Shown here in pieces: positions 1-9,163 of a DNA stretch of 59,917 bases. Source of the DNA: an uncultured Bacilli bacterium. Lineage in GTDB: Bacteria; Bacillota_I; Bacilli_A; RF39; UBA660. Location of the stretch: assembly GCA_934140355.1 (NCBI GenBank), contig CAKPBH010000003.1, positions 1 through 59,917 of the forward strand, read 5' to 3'. The notes beneath the pieces were generated by a model. It was not told where the DNA came from and did no database searches. It saw nothing but the letters and a program-made list of their open reading frames with translations. Made by a program: the position numbers and the translations under genes. How positions within the stretch are numbered: position 1 is the first letter of the stretch; every line of letters starts with the position of its first letter.

Positions 1-76
1 CAATACCCAATCCTAAAAAAGCAAGTCCTAACATAACCCCTATACAATTAGCAACTGCTGCTTGAACTGTCTCCAT
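1..76 (-). CDS. 5' end of a small hydrophobic protein (runs off the window)
   Basis: Only the first 25 codons are present. The ATG is at 74-76 behind an AAGGAGGATATGAT ribosome binding site. The visible residues begin METVQAAVANCIG and turn hydrophobic and glycine-rich, which suggests a membrane segment. I do not recognise the family. An alternative ATG at 79-81 runs into a stop after 13 codons, so it is not the start. Confidence 0.6.
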   Translation of the reverse strand, partial: METVQAAVANCIGVMLGLAFLGLGI

Positions 77-159
77 ATCATATCCTCCTTTTATCTTTAG
101 GAACACTCCTATATTCTACATAAAATTATAACATCAAGACATTCCAATGTCAAACAGAA

Positions 160-331
160 TAAGGCAATCGCTTAAAAAATTTTGGCACTAATTTTCAATA
201 AAAAATATCTGTCCTAATATTAAAAATTTATCTTAAATTGACCCAACATAATTAAAATTATCTAAGCTTTAATTAAACATCTATAATTTGGATAATATTT
301 TGAATTAGAAAATTTTTAAGCGATTGCCATA
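160..331. mobile_element. MITE-like element A with 9-bp target duplication
   Basis: A 172-bp non-coding element. Its ends form an inverted repeat: the left end reads TAAGGCAATCGCTTAAAA and the reverse complement of the right end reads TATGGCAATCGCTTAAAA. Each continues into AATTTT with one base of length difference. The identical 9-mer CAAACAGAA sits directly outside both ends (151-159 and 332-340), as a target-site duplication would. No ORF is inside. The transposase family that moved it cannot be told from this window. Confidence 0.72.
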
Positions 332-364
332 CAAACAGAAACATCAGTTCTTGATAGAAAAAAA

Positions 365-547
365 GTTACAGTTCAGTCAGATAAAATAAGGAATAAAATG
401 TTATTTTTATAAAAAAATAGTCTAAAAATATCAAAAAACTCAAAAAAAATATATTTTTAATTAATGAATATATTTTCAAATCACCAAATTTACTTTTTGC
501 TGATAAAGGTTTATCTGCAAAATTCATTTCCTTAACTGAACTGTAAC
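365..547. mobile_element. MITE-like element B, copy 1, with 8-bp target duplication
   Basis: A 183-bp element ending in the 13-bp inverted repeat GTTACAGTTCAGT (365-377 and the complement at 535-547). The 8-mer GAAAAAAA flanks both ends directly (357-364 and 548-555). A second, decayed copy in the opposite orientation lies at 49691-49883, so this is a family and not a chance palindrome. The 69-codon open frame inside it on the minus strand has no coding character. Confidence 0.78.
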
Positions 548-593
548 GAAAAAAATACAGACAAAGACGAATCAACTTATATCATTTAATACG

Positions 594-621
594 AAAAAAA
601 GAGAGAATTATTCCTTCTCTC
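594..621 (-). terminator. Rho-independent terminator overlapping the xerC stop codon
   Basis: On the minus strand GAGAGAA and its complement TTCTCTC form a stem that contains the TAA stop of xerC. A run of seven T follows. It closes the yqeG-to-xerC operon. Confidence 0.85.
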
Positions 622-1480
622 TAGGATGGGCAAATTCATAAACCTGCCGAAGTCTCTCATTACTAACATGCGTATAAATCCCTGTTGTATTAACAGAACT
701 ATGTCCAAGTAACTCTTTTACCGTCATTAAATCAGCACCCTGATTAAGCATATCTGTAGCAAAAGTATGTCTCAAAGTATGTGGTGAAATATGATACTCT
801 ATCCCACATCTTAGTACTGCATCATCAATCACTTTTCTCACATATCTAGTGGATAATACATCGCCAAATTTATTTAAAAATAAATAACCACTTTTTTTCT
901 GATTCAATATTTGGTAGCCATCCTCCAAATAAACTCTTAAAACATTTTCACAGTAAGTTCCAAAAAATACAATTCTCTCTTTCCGGCCTTTCCCCAAAAT
1001 ATGAATAGTCTTATCATACAAATTAATATCCGAAATCCGAATACCGACCAGTTCACTAACCCGAACTCCAGTCGCATAAAGCATCTCTAATAGCAAAGTA
1101 TTCCTCTGCCCCAAAGCATCATCCATAGAAAACACATGAAACATCTTTTCCAAATCACTATCCCGAACATATTTAGGCAACAAACTTTGTCGCTTTGGAT
1201 TAGATACCTCTCCAAAATAATTCAAGGAAATCTTCCCTTCATCTTCCAAATAATGGTAAAAACTTCGAATTGAACTAAGTTTCCTCGAAATCGTATTTCT
1301 TGATAATCCTCTTGAATACAAATATTCTAAATAGTCACGAACATCCTTCTCCTGGTAGGCTAAAACATCATTTTTAAAGTCATATAATTCCATCAAATCT
1401 TCCCGATATCCTAAAACAGTATGCTCTGAATACTTCCTTACTGCCTGCAAATATTTCAAATATGCTAATATTTCCTTCAT
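608..1480 (-). CDS. xerC: Tyrosine recombinase XerC/XerD type
   Basis: A 290-residue tyrosine recombinase, the usual length for Xer proteins that resolve chromosome dimers at dif. The N-terminal core-binding domain (about 1-90) has the SRNTISRKLSSIRSFY helix. The catalytic set is visible: R140 in ATGVR, H234 and R237 in HTLRH, H260 in LLGH and the nucleophile Y269 in IYTHV. It is the last gene of the operon, 50 bp after uvrA. No partner Xer is in the window, so XerC versus XerD cannot be settled; its placement as a stand-alone housekeeping gene and not beside a mobile element favours a dif recombinase over a phage integrase. Confidence 0.9.
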   Translation of the reverse strand: MKEILAYLKYLQAVRKYSEHTVLGYREDLMELYDFKNDVLAYQEKDVRDYLEYLYSRGLSRNTISRKLSSIRSFYHYLEDEGKISLNYFGEVSNPKRQSLLPKYVRDSDLEKMFHVFSMDDALGQRNTLLLEMLYATGVRVSELVGIRISDINLYDKTIHILGKGRKERIVFFGTYCENVLRVYLEDGYQILNQKKSGYLFLNKFGDVLSTRYVRKVIDDAVLRCGIEYHISPHTLRHTFATDMLNQGADLMTVKELLGHSSVNTTGIYTHVSNERLRQVYEFAHPREKE

Positions 1481-1530
1481 TTTTATCCCTTATTTCCAAA
1501 AAATATTTCCGCCCATTTAAAAAGAATTCC

Positions 1531-4356
1531 CTAGGACTTATCTTTTTTAAGTATTTCCTTTAAAAACTGTCCTGTATAAGATGAATCCACCAAACTAACC
1601 TCCTCTGGTGTCCCTGTTGCAACAATATTACCACCCATATCTCCTCCTTCAGGACCTAAATCAATAATATAGTCTGCAACCTTGATGACATCCAAATTAT
1701 GTTCAATAACTAAAACTGTATCTCCATTATCCACAATCCGCTCCAATATTTTTAATAATTTTTTAATATCATGAGAATGAAGCCCCGTCGTTGGTTCATC
1801 TAAAATAAATAAACTCTTACCAGTAGCCTTCTTTTGCAACTCTTTAGCCAATTTCACTCGAGCGGCTTCCCCACCAGATAAAGTAGGTGCTGGTTGCCCT
1901 AATTCTACATAGCCAAGTCCCACATCATGAAGAACCTGTAATTTATTCCGAACCTTAGCGTGATTTTCAAAAAACTCTAAAGCCTCATCCACCCGCATAT
2001 TTAAAACATCATAAATACTTTTATCCTTATATTTAATTTGCAAAGTTTCACGGTTATAGCGTGTACCTCCACAAACTTCACAAGCAACATAAACATCCGG
2101 CAAGAAATGCATTTCAATTTTCTTAACACCGTCCCCCCAACAGGCTTCACATCTTCCCCCTTTAACATTAAAGGAAAATCTACCCTTGTCATAGCCTCTT
2201 ATCTTAGCTTCTTTTGTCTCTGCAAAAATATCACGAATATCATCAAAAACGCCAACATAAGTAGCCGGATTACTCCGAGGTGTCCGACCAATTGGATTTT
2301 GCGTAATTTGGATAACTTTATCAATATTTTCTAATCCCTTAATTTCCTTATATTTACCTGGTTTTTCTTTTGAACGATACAAATGATTAGCCAGTGCTTT
2401 ATATAAAATTTCATTCACTAAAGTACTTTTTCCAGAGCCACTTACTCCCGTTACACAAGTAAATGTTCCAAGAGGAATCTTCACATTAATATTTTTCAAA
2501 TTATGCTCACTAGCACCTTTTATCGTTAAGTATTTTTTATTCCCGCGTCTTCTTTTAGGCGGAACTTCAATTTTATATTCTCCCGTCAAATACTTACCAG
2601 TTAAACTATTCTCATCCTGCATGACCTCCTTAGGTGTTCCGCAAGCCATAACAAGCCCACCATTATCACCAGCAAGAGGGCCAATATCAATCAAATAATC
2701 AGCCGCTAGCATCGTATCCGTATCATGTTCTACAACAATTAAAGAATTTCCCAAATCTCTCATTTTAAGTAAAGAATCGATAAGTTTCCGATTATCTCTT
2801 TGATGAAGTCCAATACTAGGTTCATCAAGTACATATAAAACACCAGTAAGTCTAGAACCAATCTGCGTTGCCAGTCTTATTCTCTGACTCTCTCCACCAG
2901 ATAAAGTACCAGCACTTCTCGATAAAGTCAAATAATCAAGACCAACATTCATCAAAAAATCTAACCGCGATAAAATCTCCTTGACTAAAATTTCTGATAT
3001 CTCCGCTTGTTCCTTCGATAAAGATAAATGCCCAATAAATTCCCTTAAATCACGAATCGATAAATTGGTTACTTCAAAAATATTCTTCCCCTCTACAAGA
3101 ACCGATAAAACCTCTTTTTTAAGTCTAGCACCTCCACACTCCTCACAAGGAAGTTCCATCATAAATCGCTCAATCCACTCTCTAATCCAGCCACTCTTTG
3201 TCTCAATATATCTCCTCTCTAAATTGGTAATAATTCCTTCAAAGAAATCTCTTGAAACTCGTGTATTTCCATTCTTAGAAACATAATGATACTCTAAAAC
3301 ATCAGGAGAACCATACAAAATAATATCCAAATCCCGTTTTTTCAAATCTTTAATTTTTTGATTTAAATCAATTCCATAATACTCACTAACTGCTCGAAGT
3401 TGCGTCATAATAATATTATTATCATCATCTACACTAATTGTTGTAATAGCCCCTTCATTAATAGACTTATTCTTATCAGGAATGACTAAATCAACATCAA
3501 TCTTATACTGAACACCTAACCCTTTACAAGTAGGACATGCCCCATAAGGTGCATTAAAAGAAAATATCCTAGGCTCTAACTCCTCTAGTGAATAATCACA
3601 ATAAGGGCAAGCAAAATTCTCACTAAATAAAACTTCTCCCTTACCAACAATATCAACAATAACCTTACCCTTTCCAAGATTAGTCGCTACTTCCATCGCC
3701 TCATATAATCTACTACGAATCGAATCTTTAACAACAAGCCTATCCACAATAACATAAATGGTATGTTTCTTATTTTTATCTAACTCTATCTCACTAGATA
3801 AATCATAAACTTCTCCATCAATCTTTACCCGAACATACCCCTCACGCCTTAACATATCTAAAGTCTCTTTATGACTTCCCTTTTCTCCACGAGCAATAGG
3901 AGATAAAACCATAATCTTTGTTCCCTCATCATACGAAAGAACCTTATTCACCATCTCCTCAATACTCTGACTCGTAATAGGAACATGATGATTGGGACAA
4001 TAAGGCGTACCAATCCGAGCAAATAAAAGCCGCAAATAATCATAAATTTCGGTAACCGTACCAACCGTACTCCTAGGATTATTATTTGTCGTCTTCTGGT
4101 CAATACTAATCGAAGGCGATAACCCCTCAATACTATCCACATCAACTCTTTCTGTATTTCCTAAAAATTGTCTAGCATAAGCAGACAAAGATTCTACATA
4201 TCTTCTCTGCCCCTCAGCATAAATCGTATCAAACGCTAAAGAACTCTTTCCAGAGCCACTTACCCCAGTAATCACAACCAACTTATTCTTAGGAATTTCT
4301 ACATCAATATTCTTTAAATTATTAACTCTAGCACCTTTAACAACAATCTTATCCAT
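1531..4356 (-). CDS. uvrA: Excinuclease ABC subunit A
   Basis: UvrA recognises DNA damage in nucleotide excision repair, loading UvrB as a dimer. At 941 residues it is the normal length. Both ABC ATPase modules are complete: Walker A GVSGSGKSS near residue 33 and GVSGSGKST in the second half, signatures LSGGESQR and LSGGEAAR, and Walker B segments ending in LDEP. Two zinc modules are present (CPYC...CPTC and CEACWGDG...CEVC). It follows the sigma factor gene by 24 bp in the same operon. No uvrB or uvrC is in the window. Confidence 0.97.
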   Translation of the reverse strand: MDKIVVKGARVNNLKNIDVEIPKNKLVVITGVSGSGKSSLAFDTIYAEGQRRYVESLSAYARQFLGNTERVDVDSIEGLSPSISIDQKTTNNNPRSTVGTVTEIYDYLRLLFARIGTPYCPNHHVPITSQSIEEMVNKVLSYDEGTKIMVLSPIARGEKGSHKETLDMLRREGYVRVKIDGEVYDLSSEIELDKNKKHTIYVIVDRLVVKDSIRSRLYEAMEVATNLGKGKVIVDIVGKGEVLFSENFACPYCDYSLEELEPRIFSFNAPYGACPTCKGLGVQYKIDVDLVIPDKNKSINEGAITTISVDDDNNIIMTQLRAVSEYYGIDLNQKIKDLKKRDLDIILYGSPDVLEYHYVSKNGNTRVSRDFFEGIITNLERRYIETKSGWIREWIERFMMELPCEECGGARLKKEVLSVLVEGKNIFEVTNLSIRDLREFIGHLSLSKEQAEISEILVKEILSRLDFLMNVGLDYLTLSRSAGTLSGGESQRIRLATQIGSRLTGVLYVLDEPSIGLHQRDNRKLIDSLLKMRDLGNSLIVVEHDTDTMLAADYLIDIGPLAGDNGGLVMACGTPKEVMQDENSLTGKYLTGEYKIEVPPKRRRGNKKYLTIKGASEHNLKNINVKIPLGTFTCVTGVSGSGKSTLVNEILYKALANHLYRSKEKPGKYKEIKGLENIDKVIQITQNPIGRTPRSNPATYVGVFDDIRDIFAETKEAKIRGYDKGRFSFNVKGGRCEACWGDGVKKIEMHFLPDVYVACEVCGGTRYNRETLQIKYKDKSIYDVLNMRVDEALEFFENHAKVRNKLQVLHDVGLGYVELGQPAPTLSGGEAARVKLAKELQKKATGKSLFILDEPTTGLHSHDIKKLLKILERIVDNGDTVLVIEHNLDVIKVADYIIDLGPEGGDMGGNIVATGTPEEVSLVDSSYTGQFLKEILKKDKS

Positions 4357-4380
4357 AATCCTTAAAACACCCCAATCTTA

Positions 4381-4977
4381 TTAAATAATATCCTTAATCT
4401 TCATTCTAATTCTTTGAATTGCATTATCAATACTCTTTGTATCTCTATCCATAATTAAAGCAATCTCTTGATAATCAAAGTCCTGCAACTTAAGCCGAAA
4501 AACACATTCCTCAAAATCGGTTAATTTATCCACAATCCGCAAATACAATTCCTTAAAATCTTCATTAAATAACAATCCTTTTTCCGGATTATTTCGATTA
4601 TCTCCAATATAATCAATCAAATTTGCATCATTTTCATCATCAAGTGTCTCAAGTGGCACCGCTTCATTTAAAGCCCGATGTTTATCACGATTTAATTTTC
4701 TTACCTCCGTCATCATTTGTCTTTCCATACAAACACAAACAAAAGTATAAAAACTAGTATTATCCCGTTCATTAAACCTAGAAACAGCCTCCTCAAATCC
4801 AATCGTACACTCTTGCACCAAGTCTTTAAACTCAATTCCCTTATTTTGCATATACTTAAAATACTTATGACTAATTTTCTGAATTAAAGGCTGATACTTT
4901 AAATAAAGAATTTCAGAAGCCTCTTCATTATTTTCTTGAGCCAAACTAACTAACTCATAATCATTTAATTCTTTCAT
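4381..4977 (-). CDS. sigH: SigH-like RNA polymerase sigma factor (sigma-70 family)
   Basis: A 198-residue sigma factor with a region 2 helix (KDLVQECTIGFEEAVSRF, then SFYTFVCVCMERQM) and a region 4 helix-turn-helix (LQDFDYQEIALIM...IDNAIQRIRMKIK). I chose the ATG at 4977 behind GAGGAGCAAATC; the longer reading would add 15 residues inside rlmB. Its position right after mrnC and rlmB matches the place of sigH (spo0H) in Bacillus, where it directs early sporulation and competence genes. The name rests on that synteny and on size, so a related alternative sigma factor remains possible. Start and rlmB stop overlap by 4 bp. Confidence 0.75.
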   Translation of the reverse strand: MKELNDYELVSLAQENNEEASEILYLKYQPLIQKISHKYFKYMQNKGIEFKDLVQECTIGFEEAVSRFNERDNTSFYTFVCVCMERQMMTEVRKLNRDKHRALNEAVPLETLDDENDANLIDYIGDNRNNPEKGLLFNEDFKELYLRIVDKLTDFEECVFRLKLQDFDYQEIALIMDRDTKSIDNAIQRIRMKIKDII

Positions 4978-5687
4978 GATTTGCTCCTCTTTAAAACAAT
5001 ATAAGATAAAACAATCCCACAAGAAACAGATGCATTCAAACTATTAATTTTGCCACTCATTGGAATAGAAGCAACAAAATCACTGGATTTCAATATCACA
5101 TCACTAACGCCCTTACCTTCATTTCCAATAACAACGCAAGTCTTACCAGGATAATCAATCTTGGAATAATCTTCTCCATCCATATCTGTTGCCACTATCC
5201 AAAAACCTTCCTTTTTTAATCTAGTAATCGTACTTCCTAAATTAGGAACGCGAACAATCTTCATATAACTAATTGCCCCCACAGAAGTTTTTACCACCGT
5301 CGAATTAACCGTCACACTTCTATCATTAGGAATAATTATCCCATCTACACCAAGTGCCTCAGAGGTACGAATAATCGCTCCAAAATTATGAGGATCTTCT
5401 AAATGGTCTAACATCACTATCAGTACTTTACTCTTATGATGAACACTTTGCAAAAAATGATCAAGAGAATAAGTAGGCACTTCTTCTATTTCTAAAATAA
5501 TTCCTTGATGATTCCCAGAAACCTTTCGGTCCATCACCTGACTATCCAAAAAAGTTGTCTTGATTTTTCTTTTCCGAATACACTTTAAAATTTCTTCATC
5601 ATGAAACTTTCGACTTAAAAAAATACGAAAAATATCTTCTTTACTTCTTAATTTTTCTCTTGCAACATTCTTTCCATATATATACAT
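4974..5687 (-). CDS. rlmB: 23S rRNA 2'-O-methyltransferase, TrmH/SpoU family
   Basis: A 237-residue SPOUT methyltransferase that modifies a guanosine of 23S rRNA using S-adenosylmethionine. The N-terminal substrate-binding part starts YGKNVAREKL. The knot domain carries motif 1 (EDPHNFGAIIRTSEA, with the catalytic Asn and Arg), motif 2 (VIGNEGKGV) and motif 3 (PMSGKINSLNASVS). Its ATG overlaps the mrnC stop by one base, and its 3' end overlaps the sigma factor start. Confidence 0.9.
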   Translation of the reverse strand: MYIYGKNVAREKLRSKEDIFRIFLSRKFHDEEILKCIRKRKIKTTFLDSQVMDRKVSGNHQGIILEIEEVPTYSLDHFLQSVHHKSKVLIVMLDHLEDPHNFGAIIRTSEALGVDGIIIPNDRSVTVNSTVVKTSVGAISYMKIVRVPNLGSTITRLKKEGFWIVATDMDGEDYSKIDYPGKTCVVIGNEGKGVSDVILKSSDFVASIPMSGKINSLNASVSCGIVLSYIVLKRSKS

Positions 5688-6073
5688 TATTTCACCTCAA
5701 TATATCCTAATATTTCTGCCAATCTATCATAATTTTTAGATAAATATAAATACCCAATCAAAGCCTCAAACCCAGTAGATAATTTATAAGTCAAAATATC
5801 CGTATGCTTAGGATGAGTACTTCTCTTATAATTCCTACCACGTTTTACTACTTGGATTTCTTCCTCCGTTAACTTACCTTCCTCTAATAAACGATTCAAT
5901 ATACTAGCTTGTCCCTTTGCGGATACATATAAAACAGCTCTTTTCTGTAACTCCAAAGCATGAGAAATTCCCATTAAAATTAGCCTCTCTCGAATATACA
6001 CCTCATAAATAGCGTCCCCTAAATAAGCAAGTGCAACAACATTAATCGTCCTAACATCTATTTCTTTACCCAT
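5687..6073 (-). CDS. mrnC: Mini-ribonuclease III
   Basis: A 128-residue protein consisting of only the RNase III catalytic domain, the form that matures 23S rRNA ends in Bacillota. The signature ALAYLGDAIYEVYIRERL holds the acidic metal-binding residues. The second motif TGFEALIGYLYL with its Glu comes later, as in the family. No double-stranded RNA-binding domain follows. It overlaps yqeH and rlmB by one base each, so the three are likely translationally coupled. Confidence 0.92.
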   Translation of the reverse strand: MGKEIDVRTINVVALAYLGDAIYEVYIRERLILMGISHALELQKRAVLYVSAKGQASILNRLLEEGKLTEEEIQVVKRGRNYKRSTHPKHTDILTYKLSTGFEALIGYLYLSKNYDRLAEILGYIEVK

Positions 6074-7050
6074 TAAATAAAACTCTCCCTTACCCTTGCT
6101 TCTATACCAGAAATCAAATGCAACGTAATTTTAAAATCTCCCCTAAACTTAATAAACCCTAGTCCTGAAATAACAATATCTTCTCCCAAACGAACATGAT
6201 AGCAATAAGTAGGATAATCAAAATAAGTATTTTTTTCATAATTACAAAAACGAACGCCCACTTCATTAGAAACATAAACAATAAAACTACTCTTTCCCTT
6301 AACTTCATAGTCCATTCTAACATAAGAGCCAATTAAAATACTACCATGCCCCTCAACCTGACAACTCTTTGGACGGATCTCTTTTTTAGGACTAACTCTC
6401 TTTAACTCAGCACTATCTAGTATATTCACTAAACTTCCCTTATGAAGTAATCCTGGAGTATCTACCAAAGTAAAATCAGGAAAATCAATTTCTACCTCGT
6501 TTAAAGTTGTTGAAGGATACATCGAAGTTGTAACCAAAGTATCACTATCTAAATAATTATGAATAAATTGATTAATTAAAGTACTCTTTCCCGAATTCGT
6601 ATCGCCAACTAAATACACCTTTTTTCCATCAAAATAAGTAAGAATCTCTTTATAAAGTAAATCCATCTGATAATTCCGAAGACTACTAACGATACAAACA
6701 TCAACCAAATTATCATATTTTTTCAAAAAATAAGACCTAATTTTTGCATCCACCAAACTCTTAGGCATAATATCTCTCTTAGTAATCACCAAAAGAACTT
6801 TAGAAAAAGTATCTAAAAAAGAAAGATCAAGCGACAAAATGTCGGTAACATACAAAACTAAACTATCCGGATGAATCCGCTTAATAATCTTTTCATAATC
6901 CACATTATCTAAAGAAACACTTTTATACTCTCCATAATGTCGAAGACGGAAACACCTCTCACATAATCCTCTTTCCATATTTCTAGTAAACCCTAGCATC
7001 TCTTGATTCTCATCCTGTAATACTACACCACAGCCACAACATTTACTCAT
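6073..7050 (-). CDS. yqeH: Circularly permuted ribosome-assembly GTPase YqeH
   Basis: YqeH is needed for 30S subunit assembly. The N-terminal zinc finger is visible (CCGCG ... CERCF). The GTPase motifs come in permuted order: G4-like TKRD near residue 110, then G1 GDTNSGKST near 150, then G3 DTPG near 196. A C-terminal domain of about 120 residues follows. At 325 residues it is slightly shorter than the Bacillus protein. It overlaps yqeG by 8 bp, the classic yqeG-yqeH pairing. Confidence 0.93.
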   Translation of the reverse strand: MSKCCGCGVVLQDENQEMLGFTRNMERGLCERCFRLRHYGEYKSVSLDNVDYEKIIKRIHPDSLVLYVTDILSLDLSFLDTFSKVLLVITKRDIMPKSLVDAKIRSYFLKKYDNLVDVCIVSSLRNYQMDLLYKEILTYFDGKKVYLVGDTNSGKSTLINQFIHNYLDSDTLVTTSMYPSTTLNEVEIDFPDFTLVDTPGLLHKGSLVNILDSAELKRVSPKKEIRPKSCQVEGHGSILIGSYVRMDYEVKGKSSFIVYVSNEVGVRFCNYEKNTYFDYPTYCYHVRLGEDIVISGLGFIKFRGDFKITLHLISGIEARVRESFI

Positions 7051-7561
7051 AATACCGCCCCTTCTTTAAAATATCTTGACGAAAAAATTTAGCAAAAACA
7101 AATCCCTCCATTGCCCGAAAAATCTTGGTAAAAATAAAGTCCTCTTCCGTCAACGGGTCAACCAAACAAGTAACAATACCAGCCCTATTTCCGCCTCGAA
7201 TATCCGTAAATAACTGATCCCCAATAATACAAACTTCTTCTCCTTTAACTTGATACTTTGCCATTACTTTCTTAAAATGATAAGAAAAAGGTTTCATCGA
7301 AGAATGATGACAAATTACCCCTAATTCTTGAAAAGGAATCAATCTCTTTTTTGGAGCATTAGAAAAAATAATCACTGTAAAACCCATTTTTTTCAATTTT
7401 TTAAATAACTTTTTCATTTCATCCGTTGGATATTTCTCATGATATCCTACACAAGTATTATCTAAATCAAACAAAAGAAGACGAATTCTTTTCTTCTTTA
7501 ATGCCTTATAATCCATCTCATAAATACTCTTTTGATACATATCTGGTATAAACCTTTTCAT
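7043..7561 (-). CDS. yqeG: YqeG-family HAD phosphatase
   Basis: A 172-residue HAD hydrolase of subfamily IIIA. Motif I is LLFDLDNTCVGY, motif II is FSNA near residue 92, and motif III/IV is GDQLFTDIRGGN near 138. The substrate is unknown; the gene is almost always coupled to yqeH, as here. It is the first gene of a seven-gene operon, with the promoter at 7604-7632. Confidence 0.9.
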   Translation of the reverse strand: MKRFIPDMYQKSIYEMDYKALKKKRIRLLLFDLDNTCVGYHEKYPTDEMKKLFKKLKKMGFTVIIFSNAPKKRLIPFQELGVICHHSSMKPFSYHFKKVMAKYQVKGEEVCIIGDQLFTDIRGGNRAGIVTCLVDPLTEEDFIFTKIFRAMEGFVFAKFFRQDILKKGRYYE

Positions 7562-7603
7562 ATAACCCTCCTTACAAAAAGATAAAGATTAAACATACCC
7601 TAA

Positions 7604-7632
7604 ATTCTACCATCTTTACCTATCAAAGTCAA
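7604..7632 (-). promoter_or_regulatory. SigA-type promoter of the yqeG-to-xerC operon
   Basis: On the minus strand TTGACT (7627-7632) and TAGAAT (7604-7609) are separated by exactly 17 bp. The -10 box lies about 40 bp before the yqeG start codon. Confidence 0.75.
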
Positions 7633-7677
7633 CTGACCAAAAACATTTGTTCGCTATAATTTATATCAACACCAAAA

Positions 7678-7703
7678 GAAAAAAGACAAGTAAAATATGT
7701 CTT
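7678..7703 (-). terminator. Terminator after the trxB/lgt operon
   Basis: A 6-bp stem AAGACA/TGTCTT (7683-7688 and 7698-7703) with a T run on the minus strand, 12 bp beyond the stop of the DUF308 gene. Confidence 0.65.
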
Positions 7704-7715
7704 ATTCATTTCTAT

Positions 7716-8273
7716 TCATCCATTCTCATTTTTATTCCTCTTATCTTTACCAATTAACCGAAAACACTCCATAAAATATAATAAAGAAACCAACACCAAA
7801 TAAACCCCAGTAACTTTTAAATAAGTTAAAATCACACTTCCAGGATTGAAAATAAGTAAAAGTCCTATCACTATCGCCAAAACACCAAGTAACAAATACT
7901 TTCCTCGTCGAATATTTACAACCTCTTTTAAATGAACATATCTAACCCACATCTCTATTGCCATCACAAATAAATATAGACTAAATAAAATAGGTAAAAT
8001 ATTAATCATAAATCCATAATAAACATACAAAATCAAACTAACCCAAATAAAGACAACCCCAATAAGAAGAGAAGTATAATTATTTTTTAAATATTCCCTC
8101 TCCAAGAAAAAAGAAATCACCTGCACAACCCCAATAATTAAACAAATACAAACCAAAATATAATTAAAAGTCTTCAATAATTCCTCAGTTGCCGCTATAA
8201 AAACAATCCCCAAAACCAAATATAAAATCCCCATAAGTACACTACTTAAATTAAAATTCTTCTGAAACATCAA
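7716..8273 (-). CDS. DUF308/HdeD-like multipass membrane protein
   Basis: A 185-residue protein with about six membrane helices in two similar halves. Each half contains a pattern like LLGVLAIVIGLLLIFNPG or LYLVLGIVFIAA, typical of the DUF308 (HdeD-like) family. The function in Gram-positives is unknown. It overlaps the trxB stop by 4 bp and is the last gene of the yvlD-lgt-trxB group, so it is probably co-expressed with them. Confidence 0.65.
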   Translation of the reverse strand: MMFQKNFNLSSVLMGILYLVLGIVFIAATEELLKTFNYILVCICLIIGVVQVISFFLEREYLKNNYTSLLIGVVFIWVSLILYVYYGFMINILPILFSLYLFVMAIEMWVRYVHLKEVVNIRRGKYLLLGVLAIVIGLLLIFNPGSVILTYLKVTGVYLVLVSLLYFMECFRLIGKDKRNKNENG

Positions 8274-9163
8274 AACTCAACTCCCAAACACTTATCAATA
8301 ATATCACTCGCTACCATCACCCCATCATTAGAAGCCGTAATCAATTGATATACCCGCTTAAAAGTAACATCTCCACAAGCATAAACAGAATCAATACTAC
8401 TTTTTCCATTTTCTGAAACCTTAATATAGCCATCCTGCTTTTCACCTGGAAACAACTCACTATTCGGAATAGAACCAATCGCTAAAAAGATACAATCAAC
8501 CAATATTTCTCTCCCATCAACTAACAACACGCCCTTAATTTTTTCAGAATCATACAAATACTTACCAATCTCTGAATCTTTTAAAAGAGTAACATTATCA
8601 AGAGCAAGTAACCTATCCTTTAATATGGCTTCTGCCCTTAAAGTACTTTTCCGAACTACCAAATAAACACGCCTGCAAATATTAGCCAAATACAAAACTT
8701 CACTAACAGCACTATTGCCACCCCCAACAACCATAACGTCACGTCCTCGGTAAAGCGCTCCATCACAAGTTGCACATAAACTAATTCCTCTCCCCAAAAA
8801 CTCATCTTCATGACTTAAATTTAATAGCCTTTCTCTCCTTCCCGTAGCAAACACCAGGTAAGAATAAGAATAAGTATTTTCTGAAGTAATAACCTTCTTT
8901 TTTTCATAGTCAACTTTTTCTACTTCACAACTAACATAATCTATCCCACTATTCATAACCTGCGAATATAACTTCATCGCCAAATCTGTACCATTCACTT
9001 CTTCATATCCAGGATAATTCTCAATAACATTGATTTTATTTAATTGCCCACCAGGAGCGTTATTTTCAATCAACAAAGTAGAAATACCAGCCCTTTTCAA
9101 ATAAATTGCACAAGACATTCCACTAATGCCAGCACCAATAATAATTACCTTATATTCTTCCAT
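8270..9163 (-). CDS. trxB: Thioredoxin reductase (NADPH)
   Basis: A 297-residue FAD/NADPH oxidoreductase that reduces thioredoxin. The FAD-binding motif GAGISGMSCAIY is at 10-21. The redox-active centre CATCDG lies in the NADPH domain near residue 130, next to the NADPH-binding GGGNSAVSEVLY. The C-terminal FAD motif YACGDV is also present. The length and centre are those of the low-molecular-weight bacterial enzyme. It lies between lgt (14-bp overlap) and the DUF308 gene, an arrangement close to the lgt-trxB neighbourhood of other Bacillota. Confidence 0.95.
   Translation of the reverse strand: MEEYKVIIIGAGISGMSCAIYLKRAGISTLLIENNAPGGQLNKINVIENYPGYEEVNGTDLAMKLYSQVMNSGIDYVSCEVEKVDYEKKKVITSENTYSYSYLVFATGRRERLLNLSHEDEFLGRGISLCATCDGALYRGRDVMVVGGGNSAVSEVLYLANICRRVYLVVRKSTLRAEAILKDRLLALDNVTLLKDSEIGKYLYDSEKIKGVLLVDGREILVDCIFLAIGSIPNSELFPGEKQDGYIKVSENGKSSIDSVYACGDVTFKRVYQLITASNDGVMVASDIIDKCLGVEF

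Noticed and set aside
366..575. A 69-codon minus-strand ORF
   Set aside because: It lies in MITE-like element B, crosses its end, has no good ribosome binding site and a composition of low-complexity AT sequence.
608..1480. Integrase of a genomic island next to elements A and B
   Set aside because: The recombinase has housekeeping Xer length and motifs and belongs to the uvrA operon; no tRNA attachment site or other island genes are near.
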